Shown piece by piece: positions 23,989 to 36,286 of a DNA stretch of 64,000 nt; the stretch's first letter is position 1; every line of letters starts with the position of its first letter. Source of the DNA: Hansfordia pulvinata (taxonomy: Eukaryota; Ascomycota; Sordariomycetes; Xylariales); contig BJKQ01000008.1 of NCBI GenBank assembly GCA_006538405.1, positions 2,604,001 to 2,668,000 of the forward strand, read 5' to 3'. The notes beneath the pieces were generated by a model. That model searched no databases and had not been told where the DNA came from. It saw only the letters and a program-made list of their open reading frames with translations. Position numbers and translations under genes: made by a program.

Positions 23989-26616
23989 GACGGGTCGCGG
24001 AGATGAACAGACGTGGCTGACAGCGGGCGGCGAGGGGTTCAGCCGGGATGGCGACCAGCCAAATGTCCCGTTTGTGTAGCTTTCTTTGCCTTGTCCGCAG
24101 ACTGAGAGCGTTTGAGACCGAGGCGACTTTGCGCGCACGCGCCGTCTATGACGGGAGAGTCGCGAGATTCGAGATGGCGCGATGTGGGCGGGATGGAGTA
24201 CGCGTACGCACAGGTCGGTGGTTGGAGTGGCGGGGAAAGGGGGCAAGTCGGATGGTAACGAGGGGGTGCGGGCGGCGCGTCGGGGGAAGATGGGCAGGCG
24301 AATTCGCGACCACAGCAGACGGGAGAGCCTGGGTGTGCCTGCACGGGCAGAGGCCGACAGTCTTCAACTGACAACACAGGTGGCGAAGACGCACGAGGAA
24401 TTGAGCCTGTGCTTGCAGCGGCGGGGTCTGGGAACAGGCGTGTATGCGCCGTGCACGCGGGAGCAGCGAGAGTCGCAGTTGCCGGGTGCAGCCGGGGGCT
24501 ATGGCGAGGGGCTGGAGTCGTGGTGGGAGAGAGTGACAGGACCAGGAGGGCAAAGAGACGCCCGGCGAGTGCGGACGAGGGGCGCAAAGGGAGATATGAT
24601 GAGACCTTATGTAGTAAGGCAAGTAAAAGGAGAGGTACAAGCAGGTAGGTAGGTAGGAGTAGGTAGGAAACCGGCTGGGAGAGCGGGAAGGCGGCCTGCT
24701 GGAGAGTGGGATGAAGTGGCGTCGGCAGTGGGAGGCAGGTGAGGTCTGCTGGTCCGGGTGGTGGGGAGACGTGGGAGGTGGGTTGCAGGCACGGAGGGGT
24801 GGGTGGTGGGTTGGCTGGTTCGATGGACGGGCTACCTAGAGTCAGGCTCCCGCCAGAGTCAGCGCTGGTGGCGGCGGGCGGCTGGCACCGGGCGAGGAGA
24901 TGAAGGGCGGCAAGAGCCCGGGACCGAACCCGCGACTCGGCGTCAGTCAGACAGAGAATTGGGAGAATCGGCAGGTTACGACAGGTAAGGTAGGTACATG
25001 TAGGTAGGTGGTAGGTGAGGTATGTACTTGGTTGGTATGGATGCCCTGTTTGTTGGATGTCGGGTTCGTCAAGTCGACACGGAGTTCATCAGATGGCGCC
25101 TACGTACACACTTTTGGGGCTGGAGTTGATGCCGACAAGACTTGGCCTGCCTGATTCGCCGTATTTTATGGAGGTAGATAAACCCCAGCTGACACCTGAT
25201 GAGGCAGGGCTGGTCTGAAGTGCATCCATGCAGTCCAGACATCCATCCAATAATGACAAGAGCCTGAGACGGAACGGAATCAGGCAGAGGGGCAGACACG
25301 GGCGGTGCAGAGTGCCTAAGGTCCCTTAACCTTACCTATGTCTACCTACCTAGATTACGTAGGTAGCCTTGAGGCAGGCACTCGTGATTTGAAGTCTGCA
25401 AGACGGGACGGGCTGACGTTCCGTACAGAAGCAGCGCAGTCGTTGGATGGCATGTCAGTAAGGTACCTCCTTATCCGCCCCGTTGAGAGGTGCGCATCGC
25501 AGCCCATATCCATCGTGCCATACAATCCACCAAGGTCCCGTGGGGGAACGACGCTCGAGCGTGGCTAGCAAGGGAGCCGCGGTAGATCCCGCACACAAAG
25601 CATGGAGATCCCATTGCGCAGCCGCGGGGTTTCGAAGAGCGATGAGGTACCTTAAGTACCTACCTACGTTCTCATCTGCCCTCCGTGGGTGGAGATTGAT
25701 ACCTACTCGTATGCGTGGGGATCCGGGGACACCTCCTTACTGCAGTAGGTGTCTCTAGAGGTACCCTACTTGAGGTACACATCAGATTTGACAGCTGCAC
25801 CTTTAAGGGCGGATCAGAGGGGGGTTGAAGGCGGCTACTACGAGTGCTATTAGAAGCTGAGGTACTCGCAAATGGAGACACGAGCCGGTCAGGCATGAGT
25901 GAGGTAGGTAAAGAGGTAGCACGAGGCCGTAGGCGCAAACGAGTAACCTGAGCCAACATCCAGTGAAGTTGCTCGAACATGATGAAGGCTTCCAAGGGTT
26001 ACTCTCAAAGCCACCACGGACCTATGTGTCTTGTAATGACTTTTGAGAAACAGATATCGCGTAAATGCTACTTTGTAAAGTGTCTACACCCGCATGGATG
26101 TGACAAGGCCGGTCGAAGGGTCGACGCCCGTGGTGCATGATAGGCGTAGGTAGGTACCTGGGGTAACTAGGGTATGGATCTAAACGGTTGGATTTGGAAT
26201 GCTCAAGTGCCTACTACCCAAGCTTTGACACTGGACATCATGACTGCCCGTACCATGGATTCGCCAACCTGACTGTGACTCTACTTTTCCGTGTGCTATG
26301 AGTCCCCAACCTGTTTCTTTAGGAGTTCGGACGGGACCTCTTTGGCTTGCTCAACCTGGCGGGTATGGGAGGTAATAATAAGTGCCTCAGGTCGGGTTAC
26401 TCGTGCTAGCGTGGCCGGATGCATCTGTAGCGCTAACCTCCAGGGTCCTCCCCCTTCTACCACCCGCCTCCTCTGGGCTTCCCCCATTTGACAGGCCTCC
26501 TCCCACGGCATCGCATCCCTCGTCCCAGCGCGTCGCATTGCATCGCCTCCCGCCAAACGCGTCACCTCAATCACCACCGCACCCACTGCCAGCCCAACGC
26601 AATCCATTCCACAGCC
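23989..26616. other. Long spacer rich in GTAGGTA repeats
   Basis: 2.6 kb between the divergently transcribed UBC gene and ERG26. The 24.1-24.7 kb part is purine-rich on the plus strand and holds a short (GGTA)n tract near 24643-24665. Many GTAGGTA/TACCTAC heptamers lie at 24.6-26.2 kb, with a TACTCGTA octamer at 25704. Open frames here have no domain and look like composition artefacts. A long pyrimidine-rich stretch before 26617 probably belongs to the ERG26 leader. Confidence 0.5.
24643..24669. repeat. (GGTA)n-like microsatellite
   Basis: The stretch reads as consecutive ggta/gtag units followed by an interrupted unit (gagtaggtagg). It belongs to the same TAGGTA word family that is scattered over the spacers of this window. 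Confidence 0.6.
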
Positions 26617-27726
26617 ATGGCCCAGGAGAAGGAGTCAGAAAAGGGCCTCCTTGGCCGCGTGCTCGTCATTGGCGGCTGCGGCTTCCTCGGCCACCACATT
26701 GTCCGTCTGCTGCAGCGCGACTGGAAGACGGACGCCATCTCCGTTGTCGATCTGCGCTGTGTCCGCAACCGCGCCGAGGGCGTCGAGTACTGCGAAGCCG
26801 ACATCACCGACGCCGACGGCCTGGCCAAGGTCTTTGCCCGTCTGCGACCCGACGTCGTCATCCACACCGCCTCCCCTCCCGCCCAGAGCGCCACTGCCGT
26901 TGCCCGCGACATCTTCTACAAAGTCAATGTCGAAGGCACCCGCGCCGTCGTCAGTGCCTGCCAGGCCGCCGACGTCCGCGCTCTGGTCTTCACCAGCTCT
27001 GCTAGCATCATCAGCGACAACCAGACCGACCTTATCCACGCCGGCGAGGACCGTCCCGTCATCCGAGGCAAGCTCCAGACCGAGTATTACTCCGAGACCA
27101 AGGCCCACGCTGAAGAGCTCGTTCTCGCTGCAAACCGCCAGGAGCCTTACAAGCTTCTCACGGCCGCGATCCGACCCTCGGGCATATTCGGCGAAGGCGA
27201 CGTGCAGCTCATATACCACGCCCTCAACGTCATGAACGAGGGCAAGAACAAGATCCAGGTCGGCCCCAACACAAATCTATTCGACTTCACCTATGTTGAG
27301 AATGTCGCCCATGCGCATCTGCTCGCCGCCTCGGCTCTGCTTGTCACCGCTTCCACACCAACTCTGCCCCTCGACTACGAGCGCGTTGATGGCGAAGCCT
27401 TCCTCATTACCAACGGCACCCCTGTCTACTTTTGGGATTTCATGCGCTGCATCTGGAGCGCGGCCGGCTCCCAAATGCACGCCGGCGATTTCTGGACCCT
27501 CAGTCGCGACCTGGGCCTGCTCCTCGGCACCCTCAGCGAGGCCTTCTTTGCTCTGATCGGCAAGACGCCCAGCTTCAACCGCCAGCGCATCATCTTCAGC
27601 ACCATGACCCGATACTATGACATCTCCAAGGCGCGCCGTCGCCTGGGCTACAGCCCCTTAGTATCCCTCTCGGAAGGTGTTCAACGTTCTGTACGCTGGA
27701 CTCTCGACCAGCAGAAGAAAGCCTAA
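26617..27726 (+). CDS. erg26: Sterol-4-alpha-carboxylate 3-dehydrogenase (decarboxylating)
   Basis: NAD(P)-dependent enzyme of the ergosterol C-4 demethylation complex at the endoplasmic reticulum. It oxidises the 3-hydroxyl of 4-carboxysterols with loss of CO2, working with ERG25 and ERG27. Intronless, 369 residues, starting MAQEKESEKG at 26617 in a good context (cagccATGgcc). It shows a Rossmann motif GGCGFLG (19-25), the catalytic YSETK (Tyr158, Lys162), IRPSGIFGEGD, and a hydrophobic stretch around LLLGTLSEAFFALIGKTP that fits membrane association. Length and order of motifs match the 3-beta-HSD/ERG26 family. The frame is intact. Confidence 0.95.
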   Translation: MAQEKESEKGLLGRVLVIGGCGFLGHHIVRLLQRDWKTDAISVVDLRCVRNRAEGVEYCEADITDADGLAKVFARLRPDVVIHTASPPAQSATAVARDIFYKVNVEGTRAVVSACQAADVRALVFTSSASIISDNQTDLIHAGEDRPVIRGKLQTEYYSETKAHAEELVLAANRQEPYKLLTAAIRPSGIFGEGDVQLIYHALNVMNEGKNKIQVGPNTNLFDFTYVENVAHAHLLAASALLVTASTPTLPLDYERVDGEAFLITNGTPVYFWDFMRCIWSAAGSQMHAGDFWTLSRDLGLLLGTLSEAFFALIGKTPSFNRQRIIFSTMTRYYDISKARRRLGYSPLVSLSEGVQRSVRWTLDQQKKA

Positions 27727-30700
27727 TTGCCGCTATCGCGAGCCCTATTCACGCAACTCATCGACGAGGCCAATGCGCGACAGGAGGTTTTAGTCTTGAG
27801 CGTATTACCCAGAGCACTGTTGAGGCCCGTGTCTGTATTGCCACCGCTGCTTTCTCTTTCCCACCTCCCTCGGTCCGCCGAATCTGGCGACGGGTAGAGA
27901 TGGAGAGTTGAACGAATGATTTCGCCTCGCGCCTTGCCTCCCACTTTGTCACCGTGGGGCGGTACCGCATTGAGACAGGTCTGTTGCAGGATCATCCATG
28001 AATGGACACGAGCAAGATCAGATCTGGAGGCGGGGGGTTGCTCAATTTTTCATTTGGGACCTAGAGAGCATGCTTGAGTGGGAAAGCAGGTACGGATATG
28101 ATGGGAAGCCCATAGAGGTCTGACGTCGGGCTGGCATGAGCGAAACCTGGGTCGACCAACGCGGACAGGTTGGCGTCGGGTTACATTCAGTTATGGGTCT
28201 TTCGGAAAGCTGGCGGGCCACCATGCGCATCATTCGCGACAGAAAGGCCTGTCAAATGTTCCATATCGCGATTTCTGGCCAATTTACTCACGAAAGGGCA
28301 GCCATTCACGCATGTTAAAAGATACTTCTACACTGTATATATCGAGCATTCTATCAATAAGGTAACCTCGCGGTTCGTTGAGATTTGTGGTACATAACTT
28401 CTAACAGGTCGTGCCAGAAGAAATTCCCGTGCCATCCCATCGTTGGGACTCTGCCTGATTACCACACCGCGTGCCCGATGTGTTACACTACCGTGCACCG
28501 CGGAGATCTATACAGGCGGCTGAATCCAAAGCAGTGTTCCTGCGCCGCTATCGCGCACTGACAACCCGCCTCTGCCTCTCGAGTAGCGGCCCTCCGTTTG
28601 GATAGACAGTGGCAAGTGAGTTCATCAATAGTTCTTGCGTCTGCGGAAACAGGGTTCAGTCTTGTTGGTTTCCTTGTATACAAATACCCGTTGTAAGCCT
28701 GAGCGCCCGGATTCAATGTCTCCAACCATTCTCGAAGAAAATCCAGCTATCTTCGCGATCAGAAGTCTCTCACGTTACTGCAACAGAACTTCAAACATAT
28801 GAGAAGTCCACGCGCTGCTTTTTCATATTTATGCCTGTGAGCCGAGAAATCTGTGTTCATGGCTGCCCAATGACGCTTGACAGCTGGTATGTTGACTGGA
28901 CTGTATCGCTTTTATTCCGGCAGTCATGCTGAGCCCGGTCGTCAACAGCATTGGAATACTTGGGTATCCCTCCCAGCGATTCCTTCTTGGAGATACACGA
29001 GGCATCTAAACGGGACGAAGGCCACGGGTCTCTCAATCATCAAGTTACAGCGCTTCGAAGCTCCTCGTCTCTAACAGCCCCCGGGGGCGGGGGGCTGGAC
29101 ACAGAGAGCATATGAGCTTAGCCGCGTATTCACATTCGCCCATGCACGATCGAAGACTCCTCTCCACACCGAGAAAAGCACGCACTCACGAGCACATGGG
29201 CCCATCGCCGTGTCTCTTCCAGGCTGCCTGAGCGCATGATCCTAGACGCGTTGAAGGGCTATGCCGCGTTTGACGTCCCCACTGTCTCTGTGTTTTCCGT
29301 GCCTTAACAACCGAGGCCATACGAGGGAGTTTGACTATATACGACTGGTGGTAAAGGAGATGGGCTTGAGCAGCCGCGTAGATCATCTCGCCAAATACAT
29401 GCAAGCAAGCAGCGGATGCATCACGGCATGTAAGCCTTGCCCACAACAGACGATGAATGGTCATCGATAAATGGGCAGCCTCGCACTCAGCCCGTCGGGC
29501 ACAGAAGGAGCGACCGAAGAGCTATTCACTGCGCACAGGTTGCAAGGCACACCTTATGCATGGACAGAATGAGGCCGAGCGCGAGACGAGGCTGGCTACC
29601 TAGCGAATATATACATAGGTAAATGTAGTAGAGCCAGTGAGGTCGCGACCCAGCGCGGTTACGAGTGAGTGTGCGCTCACCAAAGGTATGTAGACGTGTG
29701 CTGGTATTTCTCGATGAGGGAAATCGTGTAAGTGTATGTACCTCATAAGAGATCGGCGCGTAGCGGGCTGCCGGAGTGCCGTGAGGAGGTACCTAGTACT
29801 CGTACGCAACTTTTCCTTCCCATCAGGCGATCAGTAGCCAATATCTTCACTGGGGTGGTATGCGGTTTGCCCCCCTTACTTACAGTCGCGTGACAGTTCA
29901 TCTAGCATACAGTCACTGTGACGAGTGTCCCTATCCGTACATGTAGATACGGTACCTAACTTAGTGTCCCAGTCTACGTCTGGTCCTTCGTCTCAGTGAT
30001 TCCAGCACGACCTCACTGGGCTCGTACGAGTACACCAGCCGACCGGTAGGCGGGTTCGCATTCTCCATCTTGACACAGCTGCAGACACCTAATAAAGATA
30101 CTCGAACCCTGGGCCCAGGCACAAGAATGTTCCCAGGGGCCCGCCATTTTGTGAGGGTCTTCTTGGTGACGTGCTCCTTCAATGAGGTAGGTCAATACCC
30201 ATGTACGAGTACCAGGTAGCTGTGTACGCTGTCTTTGCTCGTGTCGCACAATTTCTTTGCTGGGAAATGCTCCTCATCGTGTTACCGCTCTCTACCCTCG
30301 CTCAAACACCAAGTCTGATGATTCCGCGATTCCTATTATTCTCTCACCGCGTACCCTCGAAGCTCCATTATTTGGCCCCCGCCTCGCGTTTACCCAGCCC
30401 CCGCCCCCCCTCGGGCACTTTCCCGCTTCTGTTCAATGTCCTCTGACGTTGCTGTCGATTTCCAGCAGTGCCAGCACAGCTCTGCTGCAACATTGCGGGT
30501 TGATGATACGTTCCTGCATGCCCGTACAGGGGTCGCTTTTGCTTCCAAGTACGAGTACAGCTCGCACGTGAGCTCGGTAGGCGAGGACAGTGCTTACACG
30601 TACTCGGAAAATCGCACGTACGGATGGACGTTGTGGCTTCTGGCTTCCATGCCTGGCGGCTACGCCCACAGCGCTCCCCATGCCAATGCCTGCTGGCAGA

Positions 30701-32195
30701 ACTCCTGGCACATACAGCACACAGTAACGAGAAGCAGAATACGTCCAGTGTGCTGACAGCAACAACGGGCTGCCTGGAATCAGACTGATGGACTCTACGC
30801 ATGTTTCCGTATTCGTACGAGTACTGCACAGTAAAGAGGGGTACTCGTACAGCAGGGCACACAGATCTGCAGAGGTCGCCCAGTGAGCCGTGCCCGACAT
30901 CTTTGATTGATATCCAGGGACTCGTAGGTGTGACGGTGTGTCCTCCGCCTCACATCTCCGCAGCCTGCAAAAGACCTGAACACGCTGCTGACTGGATGAT
31001 CCGATGCCCCTTGGCTTATCCGTAGAAGCAGGCACAGCCACGCCGTTTGCTGATCTGATGTGGCATTATTGCCTCAAAGTCCATTCGTCCGGTGTATATA
31101 TCGTGACTCTGTGGTACACTTGGTACCCAATTCTTCCAGCTCGTTGACGCTGGAACAGCCAATTGACAAGCGGCCCCGTCGTCTATCGAGCAAACCGATC
31201 AGAGGTGTCCTTCGGGTCCATGAGGACACAAACTAGTCTGCCCAGACCTGACACGGATATGGGACGAGATGAACTCTCGAGGTCTGTAAGGCACCAACTG
31301 GCGACTCTGATGAGATGGGAGGTACTCGTACGGCTTCCACGGTGGATGGAAGGCCCCTTCGAAGTCTTTCTACATGTGGTACTCGTAGCGCCCGAGCTAA
31401 GCCGGATACGATAATCTGCACGTGAAAATACCAATTCCTAACGCAACGCAAGTTCAGGCAAGGACTCCCCTTTGTTACTCGACCGCTTCTCCCCCTCTCT
31501 TGCGGCCATGCCTGTCAGCGAATACAGCACATCTGCACGTGGTAAACGTGACTTGTTCTATTCAAGATGGGACATGTCTGAATGCAGAAGAAAAGAATAG
31601 ATGAATGATCCATCGCTGCTACCTTAGTATTTTGTTGTACATATTCGTTCGAACCCGATGCGACCCGGGCAGGTGTTGTTGCTATAACGACTGGGACTCG
31701 GGCCCCCTGAGTGACTATTATCACGGCCGCTGCCAATCGAGGCGCGGGCAGTACAACGGCGGATGTGTCGTATTGGAGAACCATCAAGTACCTCCACTGC
31801 TATTATCACCGCCCTACGGAACACCGTTGTGCCCGCGCTGACCTAGATTGGCCTTGCCGTACGTGACATGGACCTTCACCTCTGCTTCCACCAGCCCAAC
31901 CCAACTCGACATATTGTCGCCCTCACCCCCATCTATGCACCTCAGCGGAAGAGCCCATCTGATGCCCTCTCATAAGCCCTGGGAGACGCCCTCACTCTAT
32001 GCCCCCAATGTCTGGCTTTAGACATTCCTCTTGCTGCGATTCCCGAGTAATCGCAACCCTCAACCCCACGACAGCCACCCGCCTCGTTCGTCATCACCGC
32101 CAGCTCGACCACCATCACCGCCTTGTCTGTCAGCGCCGCAACCACCCTTCACGCGCCCGGCGAGCCCCCCAGTCTCGTCCCATACTGCCGTCGTG
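27727..32195. other. Large gene-poor spacer with octamer cluster
   Basis: About 4.5 kb without a convincing gene. Eight TACGAGTA/TACTCGTA octamers lie between 29797 and 31387 (29797, 30025, 30204, 30550, 30816, 30842, 31323, 31380), the densest group in the window. The many short open frames lack domains and conserved-looking segments. The last few hundred bases before 32196 are pyrimidine-rich and probably the promoter and leader of the LRG1-type gene. Unannotated non-coding RNA cannot be excluded. Confidence 0.45.
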
Positions 32196-35100
32196 ATGGA
32201 ATCAGAGTACGAAGCCGGTCCCGGCCCTGGCCCGGGCCCCGGCGATGGTGGCGGAGGTGGAGAAATGAATTCAAATGGCAGCAACAACGCGAATGTAGGC
32301 GGAGGCACACAGCCCAGTGACCGCATCCACGCCCATCCACCACCACCAAGTCAGCCCCCTCAGCAGCCTCAGCCCTCCTCGGCCGATCACAGCAACGCTG
32401 CCGCATTCCAGCTGGATCACGACCGTCCCAACAACACCCCAAGCCCGTCGCTCTCGTCCAGTGCATATCCGCCCCCGATCCGACCCCCTGGGTCCCCCTC
32501 TCTCAGCGTGCGTAGCGACCGCGATCCTAGGCGCAGCACAGAACGTAATCGATCTCGAAACCGCAGTGCGAGGACTGCCAGCGGCTCCCTTCGAATATGC
32601 AAAAAGTGTGGCGAGCCCCTCACGGGCCAATTTGTGCGCGCTCTCGACGGCACCTTTCACCTCGACTGTTTCAGATGTCGTGTACGTCTATTTGCCCCCC
32701 CCTCCTCTTCTTTCTTCAGTTTGGCCTCGTCGAGCAGACTCACGACACTGTATGCCATATACAGGCTGCTGAGACCGCGATGTCGTTCTCCACTGACACC
32801 AGCATCAGGATTGCGGCTCGATTGTGGCTTCCAAATTCTTTCCTGCGGACGAGGATGACGGCACTGGCCAGTACCCTCTGTGCGAGACCGATTACTTTCG
32901 TCGACTCGGGCTTCTCTGCTACCAGTGCGGTGGTGCCCTGCGCGGTTCTTACATCACCGCTCTTGATCGCAAGTACCACGTCGATCATTTCACCTGCTCC
33001 CTTTGCTCGACCGTCTTTGGCGCCTCAGACAGCTACTATGAACACGACAGCCATGTATATTGTCACTACCACTATTCGACGCAATTCGCCCAACGTTGCA
33101 ATGGGTGCCAGACGGCAATTCTCAAGCAGTTTGTCGAGATCTATCGCAACGGTCAAAATCAGCACTGGCACCCAGAGTGCTACATGATACACAAGTTCTG
33201 GAATGTTCGCCTAACAACCCCGCCAGACGCCGACGAGGAGCCCAAACCCGAACCCCTTGACCAAGAAGCGAAAGAGCTTGTTCGGCTGGAAGAGGAGAAG
33301 ATGGAGGAGAAGGTCTTCCGCATATGGAGCGTTCTATCCACGTTTGAAGAGTCCTCCGCTGCCTGCATTTCCGACATGCTGCTGCATGTCAGCAACGGTG
33401 CTTATATCGACGGTGTCATTGTGGCCAAGAGATTTATCGTGCACGTTGAGATATTGTTTCAGTCTGCCGATAGACTCGACGTCAACATGAAGGGCTATGA
33501 TATGAAGGGTAAGTGTCCTCGGGTGTGCAACCTTCTTTGAATGTCTTGACGCTGATCCCTCTCAGGTCTCTCGTACGGACGAGAAGCAAAGCTCCTCTGC
33601 AAGAAAATCGTGTCCTTCTTCTCTCTACTGTCCAAAACACAAGACTCCACTGCAAGGAAACTGGGCGTGACCCAGGAGCTGTTATCTCTGGTGACAGGCC
33701 TCGCCCACTATCTGAAGCTGCTCATCAGAATTTGCCTTCAGGGTACTCTGAAAATGGAAAGAGAGCACCAAAGTACGGATGGGCTCAACCAATTTCTTGA
33801 AGACCTCGGCGTCCTTGAATCGATGAAGACCGACGACGAGACTCTGCAAGTAACTGCTGGGGTGTCGCGCCTCTCGGCAAATGATTCGGACCAGTGCACT
33901 TTCTGCCGGAAACCCATTGAGGACGAATGCGCGCTCAGCGCCGATCTGAGATGGCACTCTGGCTGCGTCAACTGCTCCCGCTGCGGTAACGAGTTAGGCA
34001 AGTCGCTCGAACAGGCTCGCGTGCAGCGTGACACCAAGGCCATCGTGTGCGTCCCCTGCGAACAGCAAACGGGGGAATCGGGCCACACCCTGGAGCGGGT
34101 TTCCAAGCTTCAGCAGTACGTTTTCCTCCTCCGAGTCGCACTCGCCAGGCTGCTTGAAATTCTTCGCACAAGCGGTGCCTTGCCTGCGCCCTCCGAGGAC
34201 ACCAACATCGAGGGTCACTATATCTCCGACGAATGGCACCCGTCTGCGAAACGCGATTCCATCATACTTCGGTCCAACTCTCGATCAAACGCGCTCGGTG
34301 GCGATCATGAACGTAACCAGCGTGAGTCATCTTACGAGAACACTCTCAATGACGTGCGTAGGCTGCGCAGCACGCGCCTCGACAAACACCTTTCCTCCAG
34401 CCTTAGGAAGGCACGCACTTCGAGGATTATGGACGGTCCCGAGAGTCGCAGTGTTCGTCCCGGATCTGCCGGTGGCGATCGCGGTGCTGGTAACACCCCC
34501 CTGCAGATCGAGGAAGAACGTGAGGGTGGTCCCAATGGCACGACAGAGCAGTACTTTGGAAACCAGGATGCGCTCACCCTTGACGACATCCCCCGTATAG
34601 TTGCGGCTGAGCAGGCGCGTGAGCAGCTACAGCAACCCGGAGCAAAGAACCGGAATGAGCTTTTCCGGTCTCCTGCCACCGAGCCCCTTATCAGCCACAC
34701 ACGAAGCATTTCTGGCGGTCATGACCTTCGGCCAGGCGTGCCTTCTCCCCAGGGCGGCAGCAAGAGGTTCTTTTCCGAGCTGTCGGGGCTGGAATACTTT
34801 ATTGTGCGCCACGTTGCGGTGCTCACAATGCAACCTGTCCTTGAGGCGGACTTTTCTATCGAGGAACTAGTCGGCCTCATTGAGGCCAAGAAGTCTCCAA
34901 ACTTCTGGAATAAGTTTGGAAAGGCTTTTGGGGGAAGCAACAAAGAGAAGCACAAGAACGTCAAGAAGAAGGGAGTGTTTGGGGTGCCTCTAGAACTCAT
35001 TGTCGAGCGCGATGGCGCCGACTCGACTGACGGTGTTGGTCCGGGCGCTCTGCGCATCCCGGCTTTCATCGAGGACACCATCATCGCCATGAAGAACAAG

Positions 35101-36286
35101 GATCTCTCGGTGGAGGGTGTCTTCCGAAAGAACGGAAACATCAAAAGGCTCACCGAGCAGGTCAACGCGGTTGACCGCGACGGCTCTGACGCTATTCGTT
35201 GGAACGACGAGACGCCCCATCAGCTGGCTGCCTTGTTGAAGCGATACCTCCGTGACCTCCCCGATCCTCTAATGACCCAAAAGCTGTACAAATTGTGGAT
35301 AGCTTCAACCAAAGTCAAGGACCCCAACAAGCGTCGGCAGTGTCTTCATCTGGCGTGCTGTCTGCTCCCTCAGACGCACCGAGACACGCTGGAGGTTCTC
35401 TTCAGTTTCCTCAAGTGGGTGGCAACTTTCCACCAAGTTGATGAGGACACTGGCTCGAGGATGGATGTGCACAATCTCGCTCGAGTCATGGCGCCCAATA
35501 TTCTCTACACCAACACCAAGGCTCCAACTTTCGGCGATGAGCCCATGACAGCAGTGGCATGTGTCGAAGAACTCATACAGTTTAATGAGGAGATGTGCAT
35601 GGTATGCTGAATAATGCCCCCCCACCGTCGAACCGTCTGACAACAAACTGACTAAACACACCCAGGTCCCTGCCGGTCTCATGGACATCCTTGGCGACTC
35701 GTCCTTGTTCAGCAATCCAAATGACGTCAATACAAAAGAGCTCTTGAAACGGATCGAGAGTCGTGGCATAGCGACTGGCGTCTCTGCACAGTACGAAACC
35801 TCTGATTTTGTCGGACGCCAAGATAATCTCTCAAAGAGACCCTTCGCCCATAGAGTTGACACGGATCCCGCTGTCTACCGCCAGCATGAGAGTAGCGTTC
35901 GTCCAGTGCAACAAGAGCCTACTATTCCCTTCCCGGATAACACACGAACCCCGCCACCGAAATGGCGGAACCCTGATCACCCTCCGTCTCAAAACTATCC
36001 TCCTCCTAATCACAACCACCAGCAGCCTCCAAACCACCAGCAGCCGCCAAACCACCAGCAGCCGCCAAACCACCAGCAGCCGCCAAACCACCAGCAGCCG
36101 CCAAACCATCAGCAGCCCCCAAACCAACATCATCAACCGCCCCATAATCAAACTCATCAGCTACCGCATCACCCGCATCATCAAGAACGGGGCGAGTCCC
36201 AACCAGACAATTCAGAGAACGGTCAGCGTAAAGAATGGCGCAATTCGGGCTGGGGTAGAAACAACTCTGTGGCCACGGGCACTTGA
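32196..36286 (+). CDS. lrg1: LIM-domain Rho GTPase-activating protein (LRG1 type)
   Basis: GAP likely acting on RHO1, thus on cell-wall synthesis, polarity and hyphal growth (known for yeast Lrg1 and Neurospora LRG-1). Four exons: 32196-32681, 32809-33508, 33566-35601 and 35666-36286; 1280 residues. The N-terminus is low complexity, followed by LIM1 (CKKCGEPL at 135, finished in exon 2), LIM2 (CYQCGGALRGSYITALDRKY) and a half-LIM (CNGCQTAILKQF...HPEC). After a gap comes a further LIM (CTFCRKPIEDECALS...CVPCEQ). The C-terminal RhoGAP domain is at about 865-1080, with the arginine finger in GVFRKNG and the ALLKRYLRDLPDPLM motif. The spacing of two LIMs, a gap, one LIM and a distant GAP fits LRG1. 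The tail holds HQQPPN repeats. The frame is intact. Confidence 0.93.
36014..36120 (+). repeat. 18-bp coding minisatellite in LRG1-type gene
   Basis: Six near-perfect 18-base units encode NHQQPP repeats near the C-terminus. The middle units are identical and the outer units differ by single bases. A 3n unit length keeps the frame, so copy number may vary between strains without breaking the gene. Confidence 0.9.

Noticed and set aside
30433..31041. 202-codon frame on the minus strand in the large spacer
   Set aside because: No domain or hydrophobic pattern, overlaps other open frames, and spans several TACGAGTA words.
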